64,000 nt of DNA, from assembly GCF_020524165.1 (NCBI RefSeq), contig NZ_JAIVKU010000006.1:124001-188000 (forward strand), read 5' to 3'. The notes beneath the pieces were generated by a model. The model did no database searches. It was not told the DNA's origin and saw only the letters and a program-made list of their open reading frames with translations. The position numbers and the translations under genes are program-made. The stretch is from Guptibacillus hwajinpoensis. Lineage in GTDB: Bacteria > Bacillota > Bacilli > Bacillales > Guptibacillaceae. Positions 50,756 through 60,326 of this stretch are shown here, piece after piece (the stretch's first letter is position 1; each line of letters starts with the position of its first letter).

Positions 50756-52258
50756 GTGGTGAAAAATATGCTTCGATGGTTAAAAAAAAGTCGCTCTCCT
50801 GATAAGTTGAAAAACCTTCCTGAACTTATTCGAAACCTCAAGGATTCAGGAGATTTTCTCCATCATGAAAGCAAGCAAAAGGATAGCTCTTTTTTTATTT
50901 ACTACTTCAAAACGCTCGTTCACGAAACCGAGCTAAATGATCATATTCTTCCATACCTAGTAGAAAAACCGTTAAAGACGTTGCAGGATATACCAGAAAG
51001 AGTACCAATACCAGGTGTCATCATTTCGGACGATCTCAAAGAGATTTGTGAGAAGGTCATGCGCGGGTATGTCATTATTCGTTTAAATGCTAATGCAAAA
51101 GATTGTGCCCTGATTCCATCACAAGTAAAAAAAGCAAGAGCCGTAACACAGCCAGAGGTAGAATTTACTGTGGTCGGATCTAAAGAAGCATTCGTAGAAT
51201 CGCTAGATACCAATATGCACTTAGTTAGAAAACGCCTTCCGGTTCATGAGCTAAAAGCCTATGAGTTAACGGTTGGTAAACTGACCAACACAAAGGTAGT
51301 CGTTCTCTATCTTGATGGGATTGCAAATGAAGAGAACGTTAACACTGTGAAACAAAGACTTGAAGATATTAAGGTTGATCAGATTGTGGATAGTTCTGTG
51401 TTAATGCAGTTGATTACAGATAATCGAAACTCTCCATTTCCACAATTGATTGATACAGAAAGGCCTGATCGGGTGACATCAGTTTTATGTGAAGGCAAGG
51501 TTGTTGTGTTATCAGATGGATCCCCACAGGCATTAATAGGACCAACCACTCTTGTGGAATTTTTCTCAGCCTTTGAAGATTATTTTGTTAACTGGATTGT
51601 TGCATCAAGCGCACGATTGATTCGTATTTTTGCTATTTTGTTTTCCATTCTTGTCACACCTGTTTATGTCGCTACGCTAACATATCATTATGAATTAATT
51701 CCCAAAGATTTACTCGGTACACTTGTCAGTTCAAGACAACGTATTCCACTACCGCCAATACTTGAAGCTATTTTCTTAGAATTATCAATTGAGTTGTTGA
51801 GAGAAGCAGGAGCAAGACTACCTACAAAAGTAGGTCAAACGATTGGTATTGTTGGCGGTATTGTCATCGGAACAGCATCGGTTGAAGCTGGATTAACAAG
51901 TAACGTATTGTTAATTATCGTCGCACTTTCGGCGCTCGCGTCCTTTACCACTCCAGTTTATCGCATGAGCAATACGATTCGATTAACGCGATTTCCTTTC
52001 CTTTTATTTGCTCACCTCTGGGGACTCCTTGGAGTAACTGTTTGCTTTAGTTTCTTAATTGCGCATCTTCTTAAGCTTAAATCGTTGGGAAGACCTTTCC
52101 TTGAGCCTCTTTATCCGTTACGTGTACAGGATTTAAAAGATGCGATTATCAGATTTCCATTGAAATTTCAGAATAAGCGTCCCATTCATTTACAGTCAGA
52201 GGACACTGTACGGTTTACTCCAGTAACTGAGAAGGAGAAAAATGATTTTCATGAATAA
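50756..52258 (+). CDS. GerA-type germinant receptor A subunit (operon 2)
   Basis: A roughly 500-residue GerA family protein with PFPQLIDTERPDR near residue 223, PPILEAIFLELSIELLREAGARLP near 335 and four or five membrane segments after residue 275. Start choice: GTG 50756 opens the frame, but ATG 50768 with GGTG 8 nt ahead is at least as likely. First gene of a second complete A-B-C operon, on the opposite strand to operon 1. Confidence 0.92.
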   Translation: MVKNMLRWLKKSRSPDKLKNLPELIRNLKDSGDFLHHESKQKDSSFFIYYFKTLVHETELNDHILPYLVEKPLKTLQDIPERVPIPGVIISDDLKEICEKVMRGYVIIRLNANAKDCALIPSQVKKARAVTQPEVEFTVVGSKEAFVESLDTNMHLVRKRLPVHELKAYELTVGKLTNTKVVVLYLDGIANEENVNTVKQRLEDIKVDQIVDSSVLMQLITDNRNSPFPQLIDTERPDRVTSVLCEGKVVVLSDGSPQALIGPTTLVEFFSAFEDYFVNWIVASSARLIRIFAILFSILVTPVYVATLTYHYELIPKDLLGTLVSSRQRIPLPPILEAIFLELSIELLREAGARLPTKVGQTIGIVGGIVIGTASVEAGLTSNVLLIIVALSALASFTTPVYRMSNTIRLTRFPFLLFAHLWGLLGVTVCFSFLIAHLLKLKSLGRPFLEPLYPLRVQDLKDAIIRFPLKFQNKRPIHLQSEDTVRFTPVTEKEKNDFHE

Positions 52259-52280
52259 GTTAGGAAGGAGATGCTTATAG

Positions 52281-53375
52281 GTGGCAGGACCAGAAGTGAA
52301 AGATCAATATAAGGTATCTCCATTTCTTGTCTTTTATCTTGTTCATTCTGTTCAAGTTGGAGTGGGGGTTATGGGCTTCCAACGAATTAGTGCTGAGCAT
52401 GCAGGTAATGATGCCTGGATTTCTGTGTTAGCGGCGGGACTAAGTTTGAACGTTATTATTTTTCTTATTTATAAGATTATGATGAAGGAAAAAGGAGATC
52501 TGATCTCTTTACACCAGAATCTTTTTGGAAAATGGCTAGGTGGATTTCTTAGCTTAATCGCCATTGCTTATTTTATTGCAATGGGTATAACAGTTCTACG
52601 AACGTATATTGAAGTGGTTCAGGTCTGGATGTTTCCGGATTTAAATAAGTGGATTTTTGGGACCGTGTTTTTACTACTCGTTTATTATTGTTTGTCTGGG
52701 GGGTTTCGAGTCGTTGCTGGGATCTCTTTTTTTGGTGTTGTTCTACCTTTTTACCTTGTTCTTACTATGATATTCCCTCTGTTTTATGGGCACTTTCGTG
52801 ATCTGCTTCCCTTTTTTAATCACTCTATAAAAGAGATGTATGAGGGAGTAAAAGGCGCTTCTCTTTCTTATTTGGGTTTTACAACGCTGTTTATGTATCT
52901 TCCGTTTATTAAAGAGCCAGAAAAATCACATCGCTGGGCCCAAGGTGGTCATTTATTAACGGTTTTTATATACACGCTAGTTATGATTACAACACTGGCC
53001 TTCTTTAGTCCTGAACAACTCCAAAAAACAATATGGGCTACACTTACAACTTGGAAAATTGCTGAGATGCCTTTTGTGCAGCGATTTGAATACATTGGAA
53101 TTGCCTCATGGGCGCTTGTGATTTTGCCAAATCTTTGTATAACCATTTGGGCAGGAGGTAGAGGGATTAGAAGGCTTTCACGCATTAGTCAGCGTAACGT
53201 GACCATCCCAATCCTCGTATTTGTCTTAATAAGTAGTAGTTTGTTTGCAAGACGAGAAAGTATTGACCTTCTGAATGAATATACAAGCAAGGTAGGCTTC
53301 TTTTTTGTGTATGTATATGTTCCCTTTTTATTTGTTGTTCAGTATATCAAAGGGAAGGTGGATGGAGCAGGATGA
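52281..53375 (+). CDS. Ger(x)B-type germinant receptor permease (operon 2)
   Basis: A 364-residue GerAB/ArcD family protein with 10 membrane segments; FYLVHSVQVGVGVMGF near residue 13 replaces the more usual QVGVGVLSLP. Its sequence differs enough from the operon 1 permease to suggest another germinant. AGGAAGGAG lies 10 nt before a GTG start. The lipoprotein gene overlaps its end by 4 nt. Confidence 0.9.
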   Translation: MAGPEVKDQYKVSPFLVFYLVHSVQVGVGVMGFQRISAEHAGNDAWISVLAAGLSLNVIIFLIYKIMMKEKGDLISLHQNLFGKWLGGFLSLIAIAYFIAMGITVLRTYIEVVQVWMFPDLNKWIFGTVFLLLVYYCLSGGFRVVAGISFFGVVLPFYLVLTMIFPLFYGHFRDLLPFFNHSIKEMYEGVKGASLSYLGFTTLFMYLPFIKEPEKSHRWAQGGHLLTVFIYTLVMITTLAFFSPEQLQKTIWATLTTWKIAEMPFVQRFEYIGIASWALVILPNLCITIWAGGRGIRRLSRISQRNVTIPILVFVLISSSLFARRESIDLLNEYTSKVGFFFVYVYVPFLFVVQYIKGKVDGAG

Positions 53376-54454
53376 CTCGACTATTTCTTTTTTTAGTGAG
53401 TATGATACTCCTAACAGGATGTGTTCAAAAAAGTATACTTGATGACATTCAGATGGTGACGATTATCGGATATGATCTTCCTGATGCAGATGGAGAAATG
53501 GGTCAAATTAAAGGAATAGCCGTCTCACCTCAATATGAAGCAGATGGAAGAATTGAAAATAATGTATTTGTTCAGACAGCAGAGCTAAGTAAAGAAATAA
53601 GAAGTCAATACAACTCAGAATCACCAAAACCATTTGTGAGTGGGAAATTAGAGGTCGCGCTTTTCAGTCAAGATATTGCAGAAACAGAAGGGATCATTGA
53701 ATTGGTCGATACGCTTCAAAGAGATCCTTCCATAGGGTCAAGAGTTTTTTTAGGGATATCAAGTAGCGACATGGAAACGCTGTTAAAGACCAATTATGGG
53801 AATGTGGACACCGGTACATTTATTCATGATACGCTGAGTCACAATAGTAGGCACGGGATGCTTCCAGAAACGAACCTGCATGATTTTTTATACAATTTTT
53901 ACTCAGAGGGAAATGATCCATTCCTCCCGTTGGTGGCGCTTGATGAAGATAAGGTGAAAATTATGGGGATTGCCTTATTTAAAGGCGATAAAATGGTTAG
54001 TTCAATCGATGCGAAAGATCTTTTTACATTTAAAGTGCTACACCAGAAATTTTCAAGTAATGATTCATTTACGGTCAGTCTTAATGATGAAGAACATGCA
54101 GCTATTTATAATATTGCTTCAAAAAGGGATCTTAACTTGAAGATGATTGGAAGCAATAAAATCGTACTTCATGGTAAGGTGCTTGGTGTCATAAAAGAAT
54201 ATTCTGGTGAGAAGCTTACGCCTGCTAAGTTAAAAGAAATCGAGATGACGATGGAGAAAGAAATAGAAAAAAAGGGGTCCGAAATGATTGAGGAGTTCCA
54301 ATCGCTTAATATTGATCCTCTTTCATTAGGGAATAATGTTAGAAGTGTTACGCGAGGAGATTTTAATAAGGAGGATTGGAATAAGCGATACCCGGACATG
54401 GATATTACATTTAAAATGGATGTAACGATTACAGAATCTGGGGTGATTGAATAA
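53372..54454 (+). CDS. Ger(x)C-type germinant receptor lipoprotein (operon 2)
   Basis: A 360-residue lipoprotein with signal MILLTGC (Cys17). It has the GerAC-like body, including FVSGKLEVALFSQDIAE near residue 88 and a C-terminal SLNIDPLSLGNNVR segment. The ATG overlaps the permease stop (ATGA). Terminator directly after the stop. Confidence 0.9.
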   Translation: MTRLFLFLVSMILLTGCVQKSILDDIQMVTIIGYDLPDADGEMGQIKGIAVSPQYEADGRIENNVFVQTAELSKEIRSQYNSESPKPFVSGKLEVALFSQDIAETEGIIELVDTLQRDPSIGSRVFLGISSSDMETLLKTNYGNVDTGTFIHDTLSHNSRHGMLPETNLHDFLYNFYSEGNDPFLPLVALDEDKVKIMGIALFKGDKMVSSIDAKDLFTFKVLHQKFSSNDSFTVSLNDEEHAAIYNIASKRDLNLKMIGSNKIVLHGKVLGVIKEYSGEKLTPAKLKEIEMTMEKEIEKKGSEMIEEFQSLNIDPLSLGNNVRSVTRGDFNKEDWNKRYPDMDITFKMDVTITESGVIE

Positions 54455-54459
54455 TATAA

Positions 54460-54495
54460 ATTCTCTAGCGTACTTTGATAAAGTACGCTAGAGAA
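54460..54495. terminator. Hairpin ending ger operon 2
   Basis: A perfect stem of 16-17 bp (ATTCTCTAGCGTACTTT with its complement) around GA(T) between convergent genes; no long T run. Confidence 0.75.
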
Positions 54496-54498
54496 TGT

Positions 54499-55047
54499 TC
54501 ATTTCACTTCAGTTTTCTTTGCAACTGTTGTGGTGAGCGAAACCAGCTCGTTCACTACGAGTGTCAGTCGCTCCTTTGCTTTTGTTTCTACCATATACCC
54601 CTTCTCATCAAAGCAAGTAGGGTCTGCACAAAATTGGTCAGGAAGTACTAGGGCATACAGGCCTCTCATAACCGTTCTCATATTATTAAGAGCATTAATA
54701 CCTCCTTTTCCTCCGCCACCTACAGACGCAAGAGCCGTAGGTTTCGATTTAAAATGGGATGCTCCTAAGTAATCAAGAGCATTTTTTAATGCTCCACTCA
54801 TTCCATTGTGATACTCGGGAGAACAAATAACGAACGCATCTGCCTGCGTAGCATGAGCAATTAGGCGCTGTACTTCTGGATGATTAAGGTCTTCTTTTCT
54901 TCCTTTGAACAATGGCAGCTCGTGAAAGCCTGCATCGAATGTAAGTACCTCGATCTCCTTCTCATCTAGCTGATCGGTCACCGTATTTGTTAAATTTCTT
55001 GTCATAGATTTGTCTCTTGGACTGCCGTTCATTACCATTATCTTCAT
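54499..55047 (-). CDS. NADPH-dependent FMN reductase
   Basis: A 182-residue flavoprotein of the FMN_red family (YhdA/azoreductase type). NGSPRDKSMTRNL near residue 7 binds the FMN phosphate and SPEYHNGMSGALKNALD near 76 is the second flavin loop. It reduces quinones, azo dyes or chromate in relatives. AAAGGAG before ATG 55047 sets the start. Confidence 0.9.
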   Translation of the reverse strand: MKIMVMNGSPRDKSMTRNLTNTVTDQLDEKEIEVLTFDAGFHELPLFKGRKEDLNHPEVQRLIAHATQADAFVICSPEYHNGMSGALKNALDYLGASHFKSKPTALASVGGGGKGGINALNNMRTVMRGLYALVLPDQFCADPTCFDEKGYMVETKAKERLTLVVNELVSLTTTVAKKTEVK

Positions 55048-55181
55048 TTTGGTACTCCTTTCTACTACCTCTATATTCTTTCCATACCTCATTTGTGAGC
55101 AAATGAATCTTTTATTAGCATAGGAAACATCCAACCAACTTGCATCGGAAAGAAGAAGGGATCATAACTCATACTTTAGTC

Positions 55182-55841
55182 TTAGGATTGATCTTCAAAC
55201 CAGTTCTGTTTTGTTGCATAGAGAGCAGCTTGAGTGCGGTCGTGGAAATTGAGTTTTGAAAGAACACTACTCACGTGCGTTTTAACGGTTTTTTCTGTGA
55301 TAAACAAAGCCGCTGCTATTTCTTTGTTGCTTTTCCCTAACGTTATTTCTCCTAACACATCTCGCTCCCGTGGGGTAAGCAAGGAGAGTTTCCGCTCTTC
55401 TTCTGCCTCGTTTTTTTCTGCCAGCTGTGACATAAGCTGATTTGTAGCTAGAGGATGAAGGTGACGATTTCCGCGATTAGCTTCTCGTATGGTGTAAATT
55501 AACTCATCAGGATCAATATCCTTTAATTGATAGCCTTCTGCGCCAGCTCTAATAGCTGGAAGAACATGGTCTTGATCTGAAAAGCTGGTTAAGATAATAA
55601 TTTTGATATGAGGAAGACTTCTTTTCAATTCTTTTGTTGCTTCAATGCCATCCATTTCTGGCATAATTAAATCCATTAAAATGACGTCAGGAGTTAATTC
55701 TTTTGCTAGTCTGACCGCCTCCTTGCCGTTTGCAGCTTCACCGATAATCTCAATATCCTGCTGGGTTTCAAGAAAAAAGCGCAGACCCTTTCTTACCATA
55801 AGATGATCATCAGCTAATAGTAGTTTTATTTTTCTTTCCAT
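55182..55841 (-). CDS. NarL/LiaR-type response regulator
   Basis: A 219-residue regulator. The receiver domain carries the phosphoacceptor Asp57 (ILMDLIMPEMDG); the C-terminal LuxR-type helix-turn-helix lies near 150-205 (LTPRERDVLGEITLGKSNKEIA). GAGGGA before ATG 55841 sets the start. It begins 13 nt after the stop of the kinase gene, so the two form a two-component operon. Confidence 0.92.
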   Translation of the reverse strand: MERKIKLLLADDHLMVRKGLRFFLETQQDIEIIGEAANGKEAVRLAKELTPDVILMDLIMPEMDGIEATKELKRSLPHIKIIILTSFSDQDHVLPAIRAGAEGYQLKDIDPDELIYTIREANRGNRHLHPLATNQLMSQLAEKNEAEEERKLSLLTPRERDVLGEITLGKSNKEIAAALFITEKTVKTHVSSVLSKLNFHDRTQAALYATKQNWFEDQS

Positions 55842-55854
55842 GTTAATCCCTCTT

Positions 55855-57438
55855 TCATAGTGGCAGTCTAACCTGAACTTTTGTTCCACTTTTTGGTTTG
55901 CTAAAAATCGAAAGGCTTCCTCCAAGTAGTGCTGCTCGCTCTTTCATTCCTCTAAGTCCAAGTGTGCAATCCCCGACCGTTTCTTGATTAAATCCATTTC
56001 CAGTATCAACAATCGTAAGGGTGGCACCTTGTTCATTGATGAGAAGGTGAAGAGTGACGTCGGCTATACCTGCATGCTTTTGAACGTTATTAAGTGACTC
56101 CTGTCCGATTCGAAAAAGGGCTTCTTCAATAGGCCGAGGAAGAAGTTTAAAACCAGACACGTCACAATTCGGGTTCAGACCTAATCCAACGGCGTAAGAT
56201 TTAAGGGAAGTCATAAGTCCCGCTTCGATTCCTACAGGGCGAAGCTGCCAAATTAATGTTCTCATCTCTTGCATAGCTTCTTGAGAAAGATGTTGAATGT
56301 CTTTTAAGGCATCATTAAGTATAGCAGGAACGTTAGGGATGTTTTGTGCCCCGCGTGCGGTCATGGATAGGGAAAAAAGCTTTTGACTGACCGAATCATG
56401 CAAGTCTCTTGCAAGTCTGTTTCGTTCTTCCGCTAGAATAAGCTCCTGTCTTTTGTCGTTCACACGAGCTTGTTCTATGGCCAGTGCCATATGATCGGCA
56501 ACTGCTTGTAAGATTTCTCCATCATTTTTTGAAAAGGATTCGTGAAGCGCAAATAAAATACCAATTTCCTCATCACGAATCATCACATATTTTGCTTGAA
56601 TCACAGGATATTCTAAATGAATAGGAAAATCATTCTCTTGGAGCGGCACGGGCTGATCACTTCGAGCGGCTTCTTGTAATTCATGAATCGCTTCCTTAGA
56701 ATAAGCTTTGTCCGTGATACGAATCTCTCCATTTTTATAGAAAGAATGGAGAATCGTGTTAGGAGTACTTTTGGAAAAATAGCCGACAAATGGCCAGTTG
56801 AAAGTCTGTCCGGTATGTTGCACAATCGCACTAATGATCTCATCAGCACATTCATGTCGCCACAATTCTCTTGTTAATGTCCCTAAGTTTATATAGTTCT
56901 CCGCTCGCTTTTGCTCATCTTGATAAAGACGTATTCTTTTAATGGCAGTACCAATCTGAAAGGCAACAGACTCTAGAAGCGTTAATTCTTCGTCTGAGAA
57001 AGTTTCTTTTCCTGGAGAACCGACGTTTAATAATCCAAAAGATTCTCCTGCAGCCGTTAACGGAACGGTCGCATGATGCGTCAGTCCTTCTGTATCACCC
57101 GTTTTATGATGAAGGGCATCTTCTAAACGCTTACATTCAATAATATTCACTGCCTGATTTAATCGTCCATCCCAATATTTATTTAAGCACCAGCAAGTTC
57201 CGTTACACATTGGTTCTTTCTCTTTTTGAGCGAGAGCGGCGGGAAGTTTAACATCAGCTTCGCACGTAAACTTGCTTTTATGAGGTGATAGAAAGATCCA
57301 GCCCGTTTTTAAACCAGTTACACTTAACAAATCTTCAAGGACAGCTTGAAGCATAGGCTTTAGATCTGTTGACCGATTTAATGTCTCTGCGATTGTTTTT
57401 AAAGTAAGTAGTTCCCGTTCATGACGCTGTTCTTCCAT
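55855..57438 (-). CDS. Sensor histidine kinase with GAF domains (NarX/YhcY-like)
   Basis: A 527-residue soluble kinase. Two GAF-type domains cover about 15-170 and 185-325. The HisKA_3 domain has the phosphorylated His347 in RLARDLHDSVSQKLF, and the HATPase domain ends the protein. The first GAF holds Cys78, Cys82 and Cys84 (CNGTCWC) and Cys102, which could bind a metal or sense redox. No membrane segment, so the signal is inside the cell. GGGGGA sits before ATG 57438. Confidence 0.9.
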   Translation of the reverse strand: MEEQRHERELLTLKTIAETLNRSTDLKPMLQAVLEDLLSVTGLKTGWIFLSPHKSKFTCEADVKLPAALAQKEKEPMCNGTCWCLNKYWDGRLNQAVNIIECKRLEDALHHKTGDTEGLTHHATVPLTAAGESFGLLNVGSPGKETFSDEELTLLESVAFQIGTAIKRIRLYQDEQKRAENYINLGTLTRELWRHECADEIISAIVQHTGQTFNWPFVGYFSKSTPNTILHSFYKNGEIRITDKAYSKEAIHELQEAARSDQPVPLQENDFPIHLEYPVIQAKYVMIRDEEIGILFALHESFSKNDGEILQAVADHMALAIEQARVNDKRQELILAEERNRLARDLHDSVSQKLFSLSMTARGAQNIPNVPAILNDALKDIQHLSQEAMQEMRTLIWQLRPVGIEAGLMTSLKSYAVGLGLNPNCDVSGFKLLPRPIEEALFRIGQESLNNVQKHAGIADVTLHLLINEQGATLTIVDTGNGFNQETVGDCTLGLRGMKERAALLGGSLSIFSKPKSGTKVQVRLPL

Positions 57439-57571
57439 TGATATTCCCCCAATATTCAAACAATTGACAACGTTTATTATACTATAGACGGGGTTATTCT
57501 CTAAAGAGCGGTATTTACAAAAGAGCCGGTTACCGTCATGATCATGCTATAGGATCAGGGAGGAAAAGCGT

Positions 57572-58921
57572 ATGAAAATTAAAGAGAAAGCGACAGAGCT
57601 TTCATCAGTTCAACTCATTGTTCTATTCTATTTAACAGCTGTTGTGCTGTCGACCATTCTGTTAAGTCTTCCAATTGCCCATCAAGCAGATGTGAAGTGG
57701 AGCTTTATCGATGCATTGTTTACAGCGGTTAGCGCTATTAGTGTAACGGGGCTAACAGTTGTATCTACTGCTGATACGTTTAGTACAGTGGGGACTTACA
57801 TACTAGCGTTTGTTCTTCAATTTGGTGGTATCGGCATCATGACACTTGGAACGTTTGTTTGGTTGTTAATGGGCAAGAAAATCGGTATGAAAGAACGACA
57901 GCTGATTAGTACAGATCAAAATCGAGGCACTTTAGCAGGGTTAGTAAACTTAATGAGGCAAATTCTTGGACTTATTCTCTTATTCGAAGCAATCGGAACC
58001 GTTATTCTCGGGATTTATTTATTAAAGTATTATGATTCGTGGCAACAGTCATTTCTTCAGGGATTTTTTGCTTCTGTAAGTGCTACAACAAATGCAGGGT
58101 TTGATATTACCGGTAGTTCACTTGTGCCATACGCAAATGATTATTTTGTTCAAACCATCAATATGCTTTTACTTATTTTAGGTGCAATCGGGTTCCCTGT
58201 TCTGATTGAATTAAAAGATTACTTATTTCAAAAGAAAGAAACAGCAGCTTATCGATTTACCTTGTTTACTAAGGTTACAACCGTCACATTTTTTTCCCTT
58301 GTTTTAATAGGAACTGTACTCATATGGGTGTTGGAATCCGGAAATTTCATGGCAGATAAATCATGGGATCAAGCACTGTTTTATTCTTTGTTTCAGTCTG
58401 TTACGACGAGAAATGGTGGCCTCGCTACAATGGATGTGAGCGAGTTTACTTTGCCGACTCAAATGGTGCTAAGTTTACTCATGTTTATTGGAGCATCCCC
58501 AAGTAGCGTAGGAGGAGGTATTCGAACAACGACTTTCGCTGTGGCGGTGTTAACGGTTATTCATTTTGCTAGGGGACGGAAAAGCGTGAAAGTCTTTGGA
58601 AGAGAGCTCCTTCATGATGATATTATTAAATCGTTTATCGTTATTTTTACAGCAACCGGACTGTGTGGTCTCGCAGTGGTGATTCTTTCAGCAACAGAAT
58701 CATTCTCGCTAGCGGCAATTGTTTTTGAAGTAACCTCAGCTTTTGGAACAACCGGTTTATCTCTTGGAATTACCCCTGAGTTAAGCACTGCTGGAAAATG
58801 TGTTATTATATTTCTCATGTTTGTTGGACGAATCGGAATTATTTCTTTCTTACTCATGATGCGTGGGAAAACTTCAGTTGAGCATTATCATTATCCGAAG
58901 GAACCAATTATTACTGGATAG
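57572..58921 (+). CDS. Ktr-type potassium uptake membrane subunit
   Basis: A 449-residue channel-like protein of the TrkH/KtrB family with four repeated pore units; selectivity-filter stretches are SVTGLT near residue 58, ATTNAGF near 171, TTRNGG near 281 and GTTGLS near 392. It needs a cytosolic KtrA/KtrC ring, which is not encoded here. GGGAGGA precedes the ATG. Either KtrB or KtrD. Confidence 0.92.
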   Translation: MKIKEKATELSSVQLIVLFYLTAVVLSTILLSLPIAHQADVKWSFIDALFTAVSAISVTGLTVVSTADTFSTVGTYILAFVLQFGGIGIMTLGTFVWLLMGKKIGMKERQLISTDQNRGTLAGLVNLMRQILGLILLFEAIGTVILGIYLLKYYDSWQQSFLQGFFASVSATTNAGFDITGSSLVPYANDYFVQTINMLLLILGAIGFPVLIELKDYLFQKKETAAYRFTLFTKVTTVTFFSLVLIGTVLIWVLESGNFMADKSWDQALFYSLFQSVTTRNGGLATMDVSEFTLPTQMVLSLLMFIGASPSSVGGGIRTTTFAVAVLTVIHFARGRKSVKVFGRELLHDDIIKSFIVIFTATGLCGLAVVILSATESFSLAAIVFEVTSAFGTTGLSLGITPELSTAGKCVIIFLMFVGRIGIISFLLMMRGKTSVEHYHYPKEPIITG

Positions 58922-59033
58922 TGAGACTTCTATGACAAATATATCGATAGGAATACGTTTTCATTAGAGCTGATATTTTCTTCTTGGCGGGGGTATATGT
59001 ATACTACTTCTAAATCTTAAGGAGGAAGGTATC

Positions 59034-59525
59034 ATGTATTCAAAAATAGTAGTTGCTTATGATCGTTCTGAGGATAGTGAAAAAGCTTTACACCAAGCGG
59101 TTAAATTAGCAGAACTAAGCAAAGCTTCTATTCATTTAGTGCATGTTGCAAAAGACTCTAATAAACTCTCAAGCCAACCAGCGACAAGAATTCCCTATGG
59201 TACAGGAAGTATAGGAAATGAAGGACATGCTGGTGTCCCGGCGCCGGTTCCAGAAGGACAAAATGGTGTCATGATTGAAAGAAGCGAGGGAGAAGCCATA
59301 CTTCGTGAAGTAAAGGAGACATTACATCATATGGGTGTGAATGTCCATTCCGAAGCAAGAAGCGGTGATCCCGCAAAAGAAATTGTCGATCTCGCTGTAA
59401 TGACTGAGGCTGATTTAATTGTTATTGGAAGCAGAGGATTAAGTGGTATTAAAAAATGGGTACTCGGAAGCGTTAGTGAGAAAGTCGCTCAACAGTCTCC
59501 TTGTCCTGTTTTAATTGTAAAATAA
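59034..59525 (+). CDS. Universal stress protein (UspA family)
   Basis: A 163-residue ATP-binding Usp: VAYDRSEDS at the N-terminus and GSRGLSGIKKWVLGSVSEKV near 132 give the G-x2-G-x9-GS nucleotide motif. An unusual Gly/Pro-rich insert lies near 50-80. AAGGAGG precedes the ATG. A GGGTAT at 58991-58996 could be a SigB -10 box, but no matching -35 is seen. Confidence 0.9.
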   Translation: MYSKIVVAYDRSEDSEKALHQAVKLAELSKASIHLVHVAKDSNKLSSQPATRIPYGTGSIGNEGHAGVPAPVPEGQNGVMIERSEGEAILREVKETLHHMGVNVHSEARSGDPAKEIVDLAVMTEADLIVIGSRGLSGIKKWVLGSVSEKVAQQSPCPVLIVK

Positions 59526-59552
59526 AAGCCTGGGCAACCAGGCTTTTTTTAT
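59524..59552 (+). terminator. Terminator of the Usp gene
   Basis: AAAGCCTGG pairs with CCAGGCTTT around GCAA, T7. Confidence 0.9.
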
Positions 59553-59651
59553 TTGCTTAGATGTTAAATAAAAATAACTTAAAGTTAGGTTTACTTAACA
59601 TTTTGTTTGGTATAGAATACAATTATAAGAGATGAGCGAGGAGTTAAGGTG

Positions 59652-59858
59652 ATGTTGAAGAATCGAATTAGAGAACTAAGGGCGCGATTCCAATTAACAC
59701 AGCAGCAGCTAGCTTCTAAAGTGGATGTAACAAGACAAACGATTGCTGCTGTGGAAAAGGGAGAGTATGTCCCATCTTTATTGCTTGCCATGAAGATCTG
59801 TCGTGAATTTGATATGTCTATGGAAGAAGTATTTCAATTACAGGAGGAATCAGAATGA
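59652..59858 (+). CDS. Xre family helix-turn-helix regulator
   Basis: A 68-residue DNA-binding protein that is little more than the helix-turn-helix: RIRELRARFQLTQQQLASKVDVTRQTIAAVEKGEY. AAGGTG and AGGAG lie ahead of ATG 59652. The next gene starts in its stop codon, so regulator and membrane protein are made together. Confidence 0.88.
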   Translation: MLKNRIRELRARFQLTQQQLASKVDVTRQTIAAVEKGEYVPSLLLAMKICREFDMSMEEVFQLQEESE

Positions 59859-60322
59859 AGTTATCTGTGATTTACATGATGAATGTCACTGTTCTTGGGC
59901 TTTTTGGATGGGCAATGGTAACCTATTACGATGCAGCATTTCAATTTCGAAATTTCATGAGCGGTAATGGGGATGGAGTAATGATTAACATGACGCCTAT
60001 CCTTATCACTCTCCTGATTGTGAGTATCATTGGATTCGTGATCACTCGCAATAAGAGAAGAAATAACAAAGGGTGGAAAGAAGCACTTCTGCTTCCTTCC
60101 GAACTATGTGAAGACGATGAACGAGAAAAGAACTTGACGGCTCATGCTTGTCGAAATGCTTACATTGCGATGATGTTTGCCTCGCCACTTTTAATTGCAG
60201 CTATGACTTTGCAACCGGTCATTTCTAAGGAATTCTCAGCCTATCCTATTCTTGTTTTGCTACTGTTACCATTTGTTCAAATGACCGTATTCTATTTTTC
60301 TCTTCGTAGAAAGTTAAAATGA
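59855..60322 (+). CDS. Membrane protein coupled to the Xre regulator
   Basis: A 155-residue protein with four membrane segments (about 8-25, 45-65, 105-125, 128-148). The charged loop after segment 2 and the DEREKNLTAHACRNAY stretch resemble the small DUF2178-type membrane proteins that often follow Xre regulators. Function unknown. ATG overlaps the regulator stop by 4 nt. Confidence 0.75.
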   Translation: MKLSVIYMMNVTVLGLFGWAMVTYYDAAFQFRNFMSGNGDGVMINMTPILITLLIVSIIGFVITRNKRRNNKGWKEALLLPSELCEDDEREKNLTAHACRNAYIAMMFASPLLIAAMTLQPVISKEFSAYPILVLLLLPFVQMTVFYFSLRRKLK

Positions 60323-60326
60323 GCTT

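Noticed and set aside
50752..50802. Short frame overlapping the start of the operon 2 GerA gene as a leader peptide
   Set aside because: Sixteen codons with an AGGAG about 10 nt ahead, but no regulatory codon bias or hairpin; likely chance overlap with the GTG/ATG start region.
57459..57572. Fnr or Rex operator between the kinase and KtrB-type genes
   Set aside because: Only loose similarity (TTGACAACG, AATTGTTTGAA); neither TGTGA-N6-TCACA nor TTGTGAA-N-TTCACAA is met.
58971..58996. SigB promoter before the Usp gene
   Set aside because: GGGTAT is present, but the matching upstream position reads TGATAT and not a GTTTAA-like box.
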